NCBI GenBank assembly: GCA_031430035.1
Contig: JANPAS010000047.1
Coordinates: 1 to 46,192, forward strand
From: JASGCK01 sp031430035
GTDB taxonomy: Bacteria; Pseudomonadota; Gammaproteobacteria; Burkholderiales; Burkholderiaceae_C
Direction of reading: 5' to 3'
DNA: 46,192 nt
The translations under genes and the position numbers were made by a program. The notes beneath the pieces are model-generated. The model ran no database searches. It saw only the letters and a program-made list of their open reading frames with translations, and was not told the DNA's origin. Shown piece by piece: positions 8,175 through 16,511 of this stretch (position 1 is the first letter of the stretch; every line of letters begins with the position of its first letter).

Positions 8175-9140
8175 TTAGGCATGCGGCACGTTAGCGGGAC
8201 GAGTCTCTAACCAAGCTTTAACACGCTCTGCATCGCCAAGACGCGAATATTTCCCCATGGAGTCCAAGAACACCATGACCAACTTACGCCCAGCAACCTT
8301 GGTTTGCATCACTAAGCAACGACCTGCAGCGGTGATGTAACCCGTTTTTTGTACTTCGATATCCCAATTGGGATTGGAAGTCAGGCGATTGGTGTTGACG
8401 TATTGCGTCGTACGCTTACCAACTGCCAATTGATAGCCGTGAGAGATCGACAATTCACTCACCATTGTATTTTTCGATGCAAAGGCAACAAGTTTGACTA
8501 AGTCTTGCGCCGTTGACCGGTTATCGCTAGAGATACCTGTCGGCTCAACGTAGTGTGTATTCGTCATACCCAACATCAGCGCTTTGGCATTCATTAACTC
8601 AACGAAAGCATTTAAGCCGCCAGGATAGGTACGTCCAAGCGCATGAGCCGCACGGTTTTCACTCGACATCAAAGCCAGATGCAGCATATCTTGGCGGGAC
8701 ATCGATGTGCCAGCACGCAGGCGAGAAAATTTAGCATTGCGCACATCCTCTTGTGTAATCGTAATGATCTCGTCCATTGGTAGATTAGCCTCACTCACTA
8801 AAAGGCCTGTCATTAATTTGGTGATCGAGGCAATTGGCAATACGGCCAAATCGTTCTTGCTAAACAAAACTTCATGTGTATCTTGATCTACCACCAAAGC
8901 CACGCTGGACTTGAGGTCTAACTCATCGACCGTGCCGTGCAGGCCAGTGAGTCGCCCCATTGAAGGACCTTCGTAAGATGCGCGTGCTAAGCGTTTGTTG
9001 CGAACAACTTTTTTTGTGACAACATTCGATTTTTTTACTTGCTTAGAAGCCGTCGTCACTTTCTTTTTTTGCACTTCTGCCTGCACATTGATTGCAAACG
9101 CAAGTGTTAGAACAGTCACCAAAATAGGAAGGATTCGCAT
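8175..9140 (-). CDS. pbpG: D-alanyl-D-alanine endopeptidase/carboxypeptidase (PBP7-like, S11 family)
   Basis: A 321-residue penicillin-binding peptidase that trims peptidoglycan cross-links in the periplasm. I start it at MRILPILVTVLTLAF, giving a clean signal peptide ending NVQA, with AAAGG upstream, rather than at the longer frame opening at 9197. A lysine-rich linker follows the signal. The S11 active site is complete: Ser-x-x-Lys in ASITKLM (about residues 105-108), Ser-x-Asn in SSENRA (about 160) and KTG in VQKTGYI. The shape and length (about 310 residues, no long C-terminal beta domain) fit PBP7/PbpG better than DacA. An intrinsic terminator separates it from the upstream tRNA gene, so it must have its own promoter in the ~55 bases before the start. 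Confidence 0.93.
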   Translation of the reverse strand: MRILPILVTVLTLAFAINVQAEVQKKKVTTASKQVKKSNVVTKKVVRNKRLARASYEGPSMGRLTGLHGTVDELDLKSSVALVVDQDTHEVLFSKNDLAVLPIASITKLMTGLLVSEANLPMDEIITITQEDVRNAKFSRLRAGTSMSRQDMLHLALMSSENRAAHALGRTYPGGLNAFVELMNAKALMLGMTNTHYVEPTGISSDNRSTAQDLVKLVAFASKNTMVSELSISHGYQLAVGKRTTQYVNTNRLTSNPNWDIEVQKTGYITAAGRCLVMQTKVAGRKLVMVFLDSMGKYSRLGDAERVKAWLETRPANVPHA

Positions 9141-9193
9141 AAGTGCCTTTAGATGTGCCTTAGAACGGCGCAAAAAGATAAGCGCTGAGTGTA

Positions 9194-9230
9194 ACAAAGA
9201 AAAAGGGTTTACGATTTCTCGTAAACCCTT
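9194..9230 (-). terminator. Intrinsic terminator after tRNA-Lys
   Basis: On the minus strand an 11-base perfect stem (AAGGGTTTACG/CGTAAACCCTT at 9230-9220 and 9213-9203, extendable by one A-T pair) is followed directly by a T-rich run reading TTTTTCTTT. It lies 16 bases beyond the tRNA 3' end. This is a textbook Rho-independent terminator for transcripts arriving from the tRNA or the tcdA operon. Confidence 0.9.
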
Positions 9231-9246
9231 GATTCTATTAAGTGAG

Positions 9247-9322
9247 TGGTGGGATGTGCGGGGGTCGAACCCACGACAAACGGATTAAAAGTCCGCTGCT
9301 CTACCAACTGAGCTAACATCCC
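9247..9322 (-). tRNA. tRNA-Lys (anticodon UUU)
   Basis: A 76-base cloverleaf with the terminal CCA encoded. The acceptor stem is GGGATGT/ACATCCC, the D arm GCTC-AGTTGGTA-GAGC, and the anticodon loop CTTTTAA (anticodon TTT, A37 after it). The T arm is GTGGG-TTCGACC-CCCGC with the TTCGA signature. The discriminator base is A. It lies 27 bases after the tcdA stop on the same strand, with little room for a promoter, so it may be processed from the upstream mRNA. It reads AAA/AAG and is therefore a predicted substrate of the adjacent TcdA. Confidence 0.97.
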
Positions 9323-9349
9323 ACTCTTGCTTCGCAGCAAAGCCTTCGA

Positions 9350-10150
9350 TTATAGCGCTGTTTTAGTGCTTTTGGCAAGCGTCTTTATGACCTCACCTGC
9401 GGCGCACATACCAAAAGTAGCCGTGACCGCAATACTCGATCCAAAACCGTGGCAATTAAGTGATCCATCAAACGAATCGTCAATGGCGCAACTCTCGTTT
9501 GTAGCCTCTTGAATAGGCTGCTGGACGGGCTCGGTACTATAGATGCAGGCCAGGCCCAGCATGCCTTGCCGAGCAGCGCCATGCTGGCGGCGCAGGTTGT
9601 AGCGCATTTTGGCCAAGAGCGGATCGTGTGTCACATCCAACAAGTCATTTTTTTGAACTAAGTGTGCCTGCTGCTTGCCGCCCGCTGCGCCCACGGTGAC
9701 AAAGGCAAGTTTTTTTTGATGCAAAGCCCAAGCCGCTAACGTGGTTTTTGCTGCCACTTGGTCACAAGCGTCAATCAAACCATCTATTTCGGCAAATTTG
9801 GAAATTTCTGCTACTAGCGCAGACCAGTTCTCTGGCGTCACAAAATCATCGATAAGCTGAACTTGGCAATTGTTGTTAATGTCCAACATGCGATCTCGCA
9901 TGGCTTCGATTTTGGATTTCCCCAGTGTTGAGTCAAGCGAATGGATTTGCCGATTGATATTGGATTCGGACACATGATCCATATCAACCAGTGTAATTCG
10001 CCCCACGCCGCTACGCGCCAAAGCCTCCGAGCTCCAAGAGCCTACGCCGCCAATGCCAACGACAACGACGTGCGAGTCAAAAATTTGCACTGCACCCGAG
10101 GCACCATACAACCGAATAAGCCCCCCAAACCGACGCGCATGATCGGTCAC
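9350..10150 (-). CDS. tcdA: tRNA threonylcarbamoyladenosine dehydratase TcdA (CsdL)
   Basis: A 266-residue E1-like (MoeB/ThiF fold) enzyme that uses ATP to cyclise t6A at position 37 of ANN-decoding tRNAs, giving ct6A. The N-terminus reads RRFGGLIRLYG, then the nucleotide-binding glycine motif VGIGGVGSWSSEALARSG (~31-48) and the LVDMDHVSESNINRQ signature. IDACDQVAAK follows, and DVTHDPLLAKMR and FGMCAAGEV lie in the C-terminal part. The frame is open upstream to 10276, but I choose the GTG at 10150: it overlaps the transporter stop as GTGA and gives the length of E. coli TcdA (268 residues). Known partners CsdA and CsdE are not in the window. Confidence 0.93.
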   Translation of the reverse strand: MTDHARRFGGLIRLYGASGAVQIFDSHVVVVGIGGVGSWSSEALARSGVGRITLVDMDHVSESNINRQIHSLDSTLGKSKIEAMRDRMLDINNNCQVQLIDDFVTPENWSALVAEISKFAEIDGLIDACDQVAAKTTLAAWALHQKKLAFVTVGAAGGKQQAHLVQKNDLLDVTHDPLLAKMRYNLRRQHGAARQGMLGLACIYSTEPVQQPIQEATNESCAIDDSFDGSLNCHGFGSSIAVTATFGMCAAGEVIKTLAKSTKTAL

Positions 10151-11217
10151 AAACGATCCAAGCGCCAAATTTGATATTTGAGCGCAAAGAACGCACCAGC
10201 CAGTATGCCAGCTGTGGCAATAAAGCTCCCCAATGCGAGCGTCGAAACCCCTGACAGTCCTTGTCCAACCGTACATCCCATAGCCGTGACGCCACCAACG
10301 CCCATCAAGGCAGCACCGATTAAGTGGTTGGCAACGTCTTCAACGCTTCCAAAGCCTTCCCATCTAAATGTTTTGGATAGTTTTGCCTCCAAAAACCCCC
10401 CTACCAAAACACCAAAGACGCTCACAATGCCCAAGGTCAGTACTTTACTTTTATCGCTAAAAAACATCACCCAATCAAGGGTGTAGGCCATTGGTGCAAC
10501 AAAGCTTAAAGATTCCGCTCGCCCAGAGTTGGTTGCCAAGAAGGCCTCTTGCAAAGTGTCAGGATGCTCAGGTAAATAACCGAGTGTTCCGCTGACCCAC
10601 CACATCGCCACTATCACGCCGCCAATCACAATGCTGGGCAACCAAGCAGAAACACTTCTCATCGCAGAGTTACGAAGCACCCACGTAACCAAGGCTACTG
10701 CCAATACACAAGAGATCAAGAGTCGCAGACTCGTATTGGGCACAACGGCTGGGAAGCTGAGCAAATCAACCGTGTTGACTCGAACAACTGCTGCGATGCC
10801 TTTCAACGTCGCGAAAGCGGTCACAGCCATGACTATGAATACAACAAAAGATTTCAAACTACCTGAGCTGATGCGAAGCAAGGTCTTGTTACCACATCCA
10901 GAAGCCAGCACCATGCCAAAACCGAACATCAAACCACCGACTGCAAACGACAGCCAAAGCACTTTAGACGAAACATAAAGTGTTTTTTCTGGACTGAGCA
11001 AGCCCGCATAAGCCAAACCAGCAAAGCCAAGCATGGCTACGGCAATCGCCATCGCCCACATATGCATTCGTGTCCAGTCTTGCATGTTGACAATGTCGCT
11101 GACTGCGCCCATCGTGCAAAAATGACTTCTTTGAGCGACAAAGCCAAAGACGATAGAGAGTGTAAAAGCAGCCCACAAAACTTGGCTTGTGAGAGCCGCC
11201 ACGTCAATAGTTGGCAT
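10147..11217 (-). CDS. YeeE/YedE (TsuA-like) thiosulfate/sulfur transporter
   Basis: A 356-residue inner-membrane protein rich in hydrophobic helices, of the YeeE/YedE (Sulf_transp) family; TsuA members import thiosulfate. Cysteines that relay the substrate are present in family contexts: Cys34 in RSHFCTMGAVSDI, Cys108 in LASGCGNKTLLR and Cys315 in AMGCTVGQGLSGVSTLALGS. Length fits the two-repeat full-size form. A good AGAGGT site precedes the ATG. It lies 28 bases after cpoB and overlaps tcdA by 4 bases. There is no adjacent tusA/yeeD gene, the usual partner. The coupling to tcdA suggests a sulfur link to tRNA modification, which is inference. Confidence 0.88.
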   Translation of the reverse strand: MPTIDVAALTSQVLWAAFTLSIVFGFVAQRSHFCTMGAVSDIVNMQDWTRMHMWAMAIAVAMLGFAGLAYAGLLSPEKTLYVSSKVLWLSFAVGGLMFGFGMVLASGCGNKTLLRISSGSLKSFVVFIVMAVTAFATLKGIAAVVRVNTVDLLSFPAVVPNTSLRLLISCVLAVALVTWVLRNSAMRSVSAWLPSIVIGGVIVAMWWVSGTLGYLPEHPDTLQEAFLATNSGRAESLSFVAPMAYTLDWVMFFSDKSKVLTLGIVSVFGVLVGGFLEAKLSKTFRWEGFGSVEDVANHLIGAALMGVGGVTAMGCTVGQGLSGVSTLALGSFIATAGILAGAFFALKYQIWRLDRL

Positions 11218-11245
11218 AGAAGAACCTCTTTTTGAAAAGCTATTT

Positions 11246-12055
11246 TTATTTCAATCGCGACAGGCGATCTTTAGCAGCAACAGCCGCTTCGGACTGAGGG
11301 TAAGTTTTCATCAAATCCTCTAACGTGCGGCGAGCGTTACGCATGTCTTTCAACTCAATCTGGCTGTTCGCCATAGCCAGCAAGGCTTCCGGCGCTTTGC
11401 TTGATGTAGGATTAGCTTCTACAGCCGATTTAAAGTTAATTATCGCCTCCCTATACTCGCGATTCGCATACTGCGCGTTACCCAGCCAAAACAAACCCAG
11501 CGATTGATAACCACTCTGCGGGTAACGGCGCAAGAAATCAATAAATGACTGAGTTGTTGACTTAAAATCACCTCTTCGGAACAGCGCAAGCGACGCGTCG
11601 TACTCCTTCACTTCGGCGGGATCAGCCAAGAACTCTTTACCATCAGGGTTGACTTTAATAGGCTCCAAACGGCGCATCCGATCGTCCACACCTTGAGCCA
11701 AATCACGCTGACGACGCTGTATCTCGCTCACATCTTTCGTCAATTGCTCTTGCTGCCCGACTTGCTTGGACAGATCACTGCGCAATTGTTCGATCAGCGT
11801 TTGTAAATCCAACAAGCTACGTTTCAGTTGGGCATTCTCATCGCGCAGACTTTGTTGGGCGATTTGCAGATCTGGCAATGATTGTTTATCCCGAATTCGC
11901 GCCTGTTCATTCGCCTCTACTTTTTGTCGCAGATCAAGAATAGCTTTGCGTGCCTCCTCATCATCAAACAGTCCCGCGAAGCTAAAAGATGTGCAACCGA
12001 ACCATAGCCCGAAAAATACAATTAGAAATCTAAATCTTGCAGCTTTCAGCAACAT
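11246..12055 (-). CDS. cpoB: Cell division coordinator CpoB (YbgF), Tol-Pal associated
   Basis: A 269-residue periplasmic protein. A hydrophobic signal peptide (FLIVFFGLWFGCTSFSFA) precedes LFDDEEARKAILDLRQK, the family start. A glutamine- and leucine-rich coiled coil covers ~35-115 and mediates trimerisation. C-terminal TPRs (~150-265) include YDASLALFRRGDFKSTTQSF, FWLGNAQYANREYREAI and KAPEALLAMANSQIELKD. CpoB coordinates PBP1B activity with Tol-Pal constriction during division. It is 20 bases after pal, in the usual order tolB-pal-cpoB. A cysteine in GCTSF near the signal end could be mistaken for a lipobox, but the spacing fits signal peptidase I better. Confidence 0.93.
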   Translation of the reverse strand: MLLKAARFRFLIVFFGLWFGCTSFSFAGLFDDEEARKAILDLRQKVEANEQARIRDKQSLPDLQIAQQSLRDENAQLKRSLLDLQTLIEQLRSDLSKQVGQQEQLTKDVSEIQRRQRDLAQGVDDRMRRLEPIKVNPDGKEFLADPAEVKEYDASLALFRRGDFKSTTQSFIDFLRRYPQSGYQSLGLFWLGNAQYANREYREAIINFKSAVEANPTSSKAPEALLAMANSQIELKDMRNARRTLEDLMKTYPQSEAAVAAKDRLSRLK

Positions 12056-12075
12056 GCTATTCGCCTTTATAAATC

Positions 12076-12600
12076 TTAAGGTACAGCAATTTCTACGCGA
12101 CGATTTTTAGCACGCGCGTCTTCGCCCGTAGTCGTGCTGGCTGGTTTCTCTTTGCCAAAGCTGATCGCTTCCATTTGTAGCTCAGTCACCCCCAAAATAG
12201 CAAGCGCACGTTTGACTGCTTCAGCACGTTTTTGTCCGAGCGCCAAGTTGTATTCACGTCCACCTTGATCGTCCGTATGCCCACCTAAAGAAACTCTGGA
12301 GTTGCGGTTGGTTGTTAAAAATTTTGCTTGCGCTTCTAAAAGACCTTGGTATTCTTGTTTTACAACATAGCTATCAAAGTCAAAGTACACGATACCAGAC
12401 TTCACAGCAACGAGAGGAGAAGCGTCAATTGGCTTGATATCTCGAAGCACGGTGTTCGCTGATGGAGACGGTGCAGACGGCGCAACAGGTTCGGAAGCAC
12501 GATCCATAACCGGAGCCTGCTCGGTAATGGGAACCTTCGTTCCGCAAGCCACAAGCATCGCTGCGCTAAAAGCAAGTAAAAATAGTTTTGTACGAATCAT
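12076..12600 (-). CDS. pal: Peptidoglycan-associated lipoprotein Pal
   Basis: A 174-residue outer-membrane lipoprotein. The lipobox LVAC ends the signal peptide at Cys19. A Pro/Ala/Ser-rich linker follows, then an OmpA-like peptidoglycan-binding domain (~65-174) with VYFDFDSYVVK, the GGHTDDQGGREYNLALGQKRA diaminopimelate-binding core and the NRRVEI end. A strong AGGAG ribosome-binding site precedes the ATG. Pal anchors the outer membrane to the wall and interacts with TolB. The upstream gene is tolB and the downstream gene cpoB. In the core, many Pal proteins have GNTDERGSREYN; here GGHTDDQGGREYN carries substitutions but keeps the aspartate and arginine. Confidence 0.96.
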   Translation of the reverse strand: MIRTKLFLLAFSAAMLVACGTKVPITEQAPVMDRASEPVAPSAPSPSANTVLRDIKPIDASPLVAVKSGIVYFDFDSYVVKQEYQGLLEAQAKFLTTNRNSRVSLGGHTDDQGGREYNLALGQKRAEAVKRALAILGVTELQMEAISFGKEKPASTTTGEDARAKNRRVEIAVP

Positions 12601-12621
12601 GAGAAAGCTCCTAAGTGAAAG

Positions 12622-13950
12622 TTATTTTAAAGCGCCGCCTTGAAAAACGCCCCAATCGGGCTCTCGGATATCACCCAATGCTGCCGTCAATTTAAATTTC
12701 ACGCGTCCATCTAAAGTCGTCGTCATGAGCGCCTCTTGCCAACGACTGCCACTTGCAATTTGCGTCGCATAAATAATTTGTTTCCCATTTGCGCTAAAGC
12801 TCGGGCTCTCATCGGCATTAGTCTCCGTGAGTGGCTGCACTGCTCCCGAAGCTAAATCTTGTATGACTAGCTTGAAAGCGCCACCAATTCGTGAAATAAA
12901 AGCAAGTTGCTTGCCGTTTGGACTAATAGCTGGCGAAATGTTGTAGTTGCCAGAAAAGCTAATGCGTTGTGCTGCCCCACCACTCACAGGCATGCGGTAA
13001 ATCTGAGGACTTCCTCCACGATCACTAACAAAATAAATGTTTTGTCCATCGGAGGTAAACACGGCCTCGGTATCAATACTGGGTGAGCCAGCCAATTTGC
13101 GCGGTTCGCCGCCACCCGCTGCTGGCAACAAGAACATCTGCGAACCACCATCACGGCTCAATGTGACCACTAAATTACGGCCATCAGGCGACCACGCTGG
13201 CGAGCTGTTCGACCCTTTGAAATCGGCTACGACGCGACGACGGCCAGTGGCGACTTCATGCACATACACCACAGGTTTACGTGACTCAAATGACACGTAA
13301 GCGAGCTGCTGCCCACTGGGTGACCACGCAGGAGAAATGATCGGCTCACTGCTTGCAAGCGCAGAGCCCGCGCCTTCACCATCGGAATCGGCAACCCATA
13401 AATTGAATCTAGGCGATGTGCTACCGCCCGTTTTTGTAATGTAAGCAATGCGAGTTGCCGCAACGCCTTTCTCCCCTGTTAACTTCTCATAAATCCAATC
13501 CGCTATGCGGTGTGCGGCATAGCGCAATTCAGCACTACTCACCACGAGATTTTGCGCACCCAACTCAACGCCCCGCACAGCATCCCACAAACGACACCTG
13601 ACATCAAAACGGCCATCCGCCAAGCGACTATTGCTTCCAACCAGCAGACTATCAGCACCAAGCGACCTGATGCGAGACCAGTCGGGGCGACTAGTTTCAT
13701 CCAAGCCACTCACACCGTCCACAGAGCGAAACACGCCCGATCGCACTAAGTCAGCCTGCACGATCGCGCCAATTTTTTGCGGTGCAAGCTCATCACCTTT
13801 AAATGCTGCAATCGCGAGAGGAAGCTGCGTCGCACCAATGCCTGAGACTTCCACGCGAAACTGTGCTGAAGCAGATGGACTCGCTAAGCTAATGCTAGCA
13901 AGGCCTGCAGCTTGTGTGATTACTTGTCGGCGAGTAAAAAAAGTCATCAT
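12622..13950 (-). CDS. tolB: Tol-Pal system protein TolB
   Basis: A 442-residue periplasmic beta-propeller. The N-terminal domain begins after the signal (EVSGIGATQLPLAIAAF). The six-bladed propeller shows repeated SPAWSPDGRNL, ISPAWSPSGQQLAYVSFE, SPAISPNGKQLAFIS and SPSFSANGKQIIYAT blades. TolB docks Pal and colicins and links to TolA. The signal sequence reads FTRRQVITQAAGLASISLA and has a twin-arginine pair resembling a Tat motif, unlike the Sec signal of E. coli TolB. The ATG overlaps the glycosyltransferase stop by 4 bases (ATGA), with a second in-frame ATG right after. tolQ, tolR and tolA are not upstream; a sugar transferase occupies that place. Confidence 0.96.
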   Translation of the reverse strand: MMTFFTRRQVITQAAGLASISLASPSASAQFRVEVSGIGATQLPLAIAAFKGDELAPQKIGAIVQADLVRSGVFRSVDGVSGLDETSRPDWSRIRSLGADSLLVGSNSRLADGRFDVRCRLWDAVRGVELGAQNLVVSSAELRYAAHRIADWIYEKLTGEKGVAATRIAYITKTGGSTSPRFNLWVADSDGEGAGSALASSEPIISPAWSPSGQQLAYVSFESRKPVVYVHEVATGRRRVVADFKGSNSSPAWSPDGRNLVVTLSRDGGSQMFLLPAAGGGEPRKLAGSPSIDTEAVFTSDGQNIYFVSDRGGSPQIYRMPVSGGAAQRISFSGNYNISPAISPNGKQLAFISRIGGAFKLVIQDLASGAVQPLTETNADESPSFSANGKQIIYATQIASGSRWQEALMTTTLDGRVKFKLTAALGDIREPDWGVFQGGALK

Positions 13951-14729
13951 GTATTTAATTGCTTTTTCGATTGATTTAAAAAATACAAGTGAAAATATTT
14001 ATAAAACGTCGCTTGCGCTTGCATTTGGCACACCACAAAACCCAGTGCCCCATCTAAAAATCCTAGCCGAATGATATAGCTTCGCACAAAAGCGACGACA
14101 GACGAGGCCATCGCACGACCAATTGAAGTCGATTTTCCCTCTTGATATTTTTGTATTGCCCATGCCGCACTGTAAATTTTTAGCTTATCCCAGTAATGGT
14201 TCGGCGTAGGATAGCTAAAGTGCAGCAAAGGGTGATTCAGGGATGCCTTCTGGGTATTTGGCACCACCGCTTGCAGACTTTCATGAACTAAATGTTCGTT
14301 AAAACGAGCTGAGCCACGTCGAAATAATCGGGTGACTCGATCAGGTGACCAACCACAATGATCAATCCATTGACCACAAAACGAGGTGCGGCGCGGCATA
14401 TCAAAAAGGCTATCCACATTCGCTTTCATCGCTTGCTGAATTTCAAGCGCCAATTCTGACGTCACGCGCTCGTCGGCATCAATCGACAAAATCCATTCCC
14501 CCGTTGCCAAATCCAAGGCTCTATTTTTTTGTCGCCCAAAACCTGGCCAATCAGCTGTCGTCGTCACGCGCGCACCCATCTGCTGGGCAATCACGACCGT
14601 GCCGTCTAAGCTACCCGAGTCCACTACGATAACTTCCCCCGCAAAGGAAACAGACGCCAAACACGCCGCAATATTGCTAGCTTCGTTTTTGGTAATCACA
14701 ATAACACTGAGGGCGTGGAGTTCAGACAT
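13947..14729 (-). CDS. Family 2 glycosyltransferase, LPS core WaaE/KdtX-like
   Basis: A 260-residue GT-A enzyme. Residues 8-110 contain LSVIVITKNEASNIAACLASV, VDSGSLDGT and the metal-binding DxD in SIDADERV. The later FCGQWIDHCGWSPDRVTRLFRRG and NEHLVHESL match the WaaE/KdtX group, which adds a beta-1,4-glucose to lipopolysaccharide inner-core heptose or related residues. The C-terminus has one possible membrane-associated segment (LGFLDGALGFVVCQ). It is the first gene of the minus-strand chain leading into tolB, and it is divergent from msbA with only 24 bases between starts. That position suits an LPS role; the exact sugar and acceptor are not determined by sequence. Confidence 0.85.
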   Translation of the reverse strand: MSELHALSVIVITKNEASNIAACLASVSFAGEVIVVDSGSLDGTVVIAQQMGARVTTTADWPGFGRQKNRALDLATGEWILSIDADERVTSELALEIQQAMKANVDSLFDMPRRTSFCGQWIDHCGWSPDRVTRLFRRGSARFNEHLVHESLQAVVPNTQKASLNHPLLHFSYPTPNHYWDKLKIYSAAWAIQKYQEGKSTSIGRAMASSVVAFVRSYIIRLGFLDGALGFVVCQMQAQATFYKYFHLYFLNQSKKQLNT

Positions 14730-14753
14730 GCTTCAATTATGATCGCGGTACTT

Positions 14754-16511
14754 ATGTTTTCTCTAGACGCTATCCGAAAATTTTATGCTCGCCTAGGCAG
14801 AATCCAGCCTTATTTTGAGCATGCTGGACTACCTATTTTGGGTATTTTCATTGCCACGTTGCTGGTATCACTCACCGAGCCTGCCATCCCCGCCCTGCTG
14901 CAACCCTTATTGGATAAGGGTTTCGTGGGTAACGGCTTATCACTTTGGAAAGTGCCGGCCGCCATCATTGGATTATTTGCGCTGCGCGGTTTAGCAGGGT
15001 TTTTGGCGCAGTATTTTTTAGCCGTGCTGTCGAACAACGCCATGCAAAAACTGCGTACCGCTTTATTTGCAAAAATGCAACGCATTCGTATCAATGAACT
15101 AGCCAAAACAACGTCAAGTAGCCTTTCCAACACGATCGTGCACGAAATTCAAAATGGCACCACGCAGCTTGTGAATAGCTTGCTCTCTATTTTGAAAGAC
15201 AGTCTCACACTGATGGCACTTTTGGCCTACTTGCTTTATCTTAATTGGCAGCTGACGCTCATCGTCTTCACGATTATTCCCGGTGTGGCTGTCATCATGA
15301 AGTATTTTTCTAAACGTTTAGGTCGTATTGCCAAAACGGTACAAAAAACAACAGATGACCTTGCCTACGTGGTGGAGGAAAACATGCTGGCACAGCGCAT
15401 GGTACGTCTACATCACGCACAAGGTTTGCAAACCGCGCGCTTTGAGCTTCTCAGCGCCGCACTGCGCCGCCTTAGCATCAAAGGCATTATGGGGGGATCA
15501 GCTATGACACCCCTCACGCAAATGCTGGCTGCAACTGCACTGTCCGCAGTGATATGCATCGCGCTTTGGCAAAACAGTGCGGGAACGAGCATCAGTGTGG
15601 GTGGCTTCGCCGCTTTTATTATGGCGATGCTCATGCTTGTTGCGCCTATCAAGCACCTCTCGGAAGCCGCTGCACCCTTAGTTCGTGGGCTAGCGGCAGT
15701 TGAACGTGGACTCGATTTTGTGGATTCAATGGTCGATGAAACGTCGGGCAGCTTGCCCGCTCCGATACAGAAAGCATCCTCCATAGCGCTGCGTTTTGAA
15801 AACATAAAGCTGCGCTATAAAGATGCTAGCGGATGGGCCTTGGGCGGCGTATCGCTCGATATTCAAACAGGTCAAAAAATCGCCTTAGTGGGTACATCGG
15901 GGTCAGGTAAAACCAGTTTAATCAACTTGCTTCCACGCTTTTTAGAGCCTACCGAGGGGGCGATCTTTTTAAACGGACAAGCTATTGGCGACTGGAATTT
16001 AATTGCGCTACGCAAGCAGTTCGCGTATGTCAGTCAAGATGTGGTGATGTTTAACGACACGCTGGGAGCAAATGTTGCACTTGGCGATCCGTCTCCCTCA
16101 CTAAGCCTTATCCGGCAAGCCTTGCAGGCCGCTCACCTTGGCGAGCTTGTCGCATCCTTGCCTAGCGGCATCCATACGATGGTGGGTCACAATGCGGCTC
16201 AGTTATCGGGCGGTCAGCGTCAGCGCCTCGCTATTGCACGTGCCATTTATAAAAATGCACCCATCTTATTACTGGATGAAGCCACCTCTGCCTTAGACAA
16301 CGAATCAGAGCGTGCCGTGCAGCAGGCGTTAGACGAACTGATGAGAGGGCGCACCACGCTGGTTGTCGCGCATCGTCTCTCAACCGTACAAAGCGCGGAT
16401 TGCATTGTGGTGATGGAGCGTGGCAAAGTCATAGAGATGGGCACGCACGAAGCCTTGCTTACGCAAGCTGGCCACTATGCACGGCTCTACCAGATGGGGC
16501 TATCGGATTGA
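14754..16511 (+). CDS. msbA: Lipid A-core export ABC transporter MsbA
   Basis: A 585-residue half-transporter that flips lipid A-core across the inner membrane. The N-terminal ~310 residues hold six membrane helices. The ATP-binding domain has Walker A GTSGSGKTS (about residue 380), Q-loop YVSQDVVMFND, signature LSGGQRQRLAIARA, Walker B ILLLDEATSALD and switch His in VVAHRLSTV. I place the start at the ATG at 14754 (MFSLDAIRKFYARL), since the alternative at 14715 would overlap the divergent glycosyltransferase gene. Even so, the divergent promoters must overlap or lie inside coding sequence. A TTG-started acyltransferase follows with a 4-base overlap. Confidence 0.93.
   Translation: MFSLDAIRKFYARLGRIQPYFEHAGLPILGIFIATLLVSLTEPAIPALLQPLLDKGFVGNGLSLWKVPAAIIGLFALRGLAGFLAQYFLAVLSNNAMQKLRTALFAKMQRIRINELAKTTSSSLSNTIVHEIQNGTTQLVNSLLSILKDSLTLMALLAYLLYLNWQLTLIVFTIIPGVAVIMKYFSKRLGRIAKTVQKTTDDLAYVVEENMLAQRMVRLHHAQGLQTARFELLSAALRRLSIKGIMGGSAMTPLTQMLAATALSAVICIALWQNSAGTSISVGGFAAFIMAMLMLVAPIKHLSEAAAPLVRGLAAVERGLDFVDSMVDETSGSLPAPIQKASSIALRFENIKLRYKDASGWALGGVSLDIQTGQKIALVGTSGSGKTSLINLLPRFLEPTEGAIFLNGQAIGDWNLIALRKQFAYVSQDVVMFNDTLGANVALGDPSPSLSLIRQALQAAHLGELVASLPSGIHTMVGHNAAQLSGGQRQRLAIARAIYKNAPILLLDEATSALDNESERAVQQALDELMRGRTTLVVAHRLSTVQSADCIVVMERGKVIEMGTHEALLTQAGHYARLYQMGLSD

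Noticed and set aside
10151..10276. N-terminal extension of TcdA by 42 residues
   Set aside because: It would overlap the transporter gene by about 130 bases. The GTG at 10150 gives the family length and a GTGA overlap.
16400..16507. N-terminal extension of the OafA-like acyltransferase by 36 residues
   Set aside because: It overlaps msbA by more than 100 bases and does not resemble the family start; TTG at 16508 fits better.
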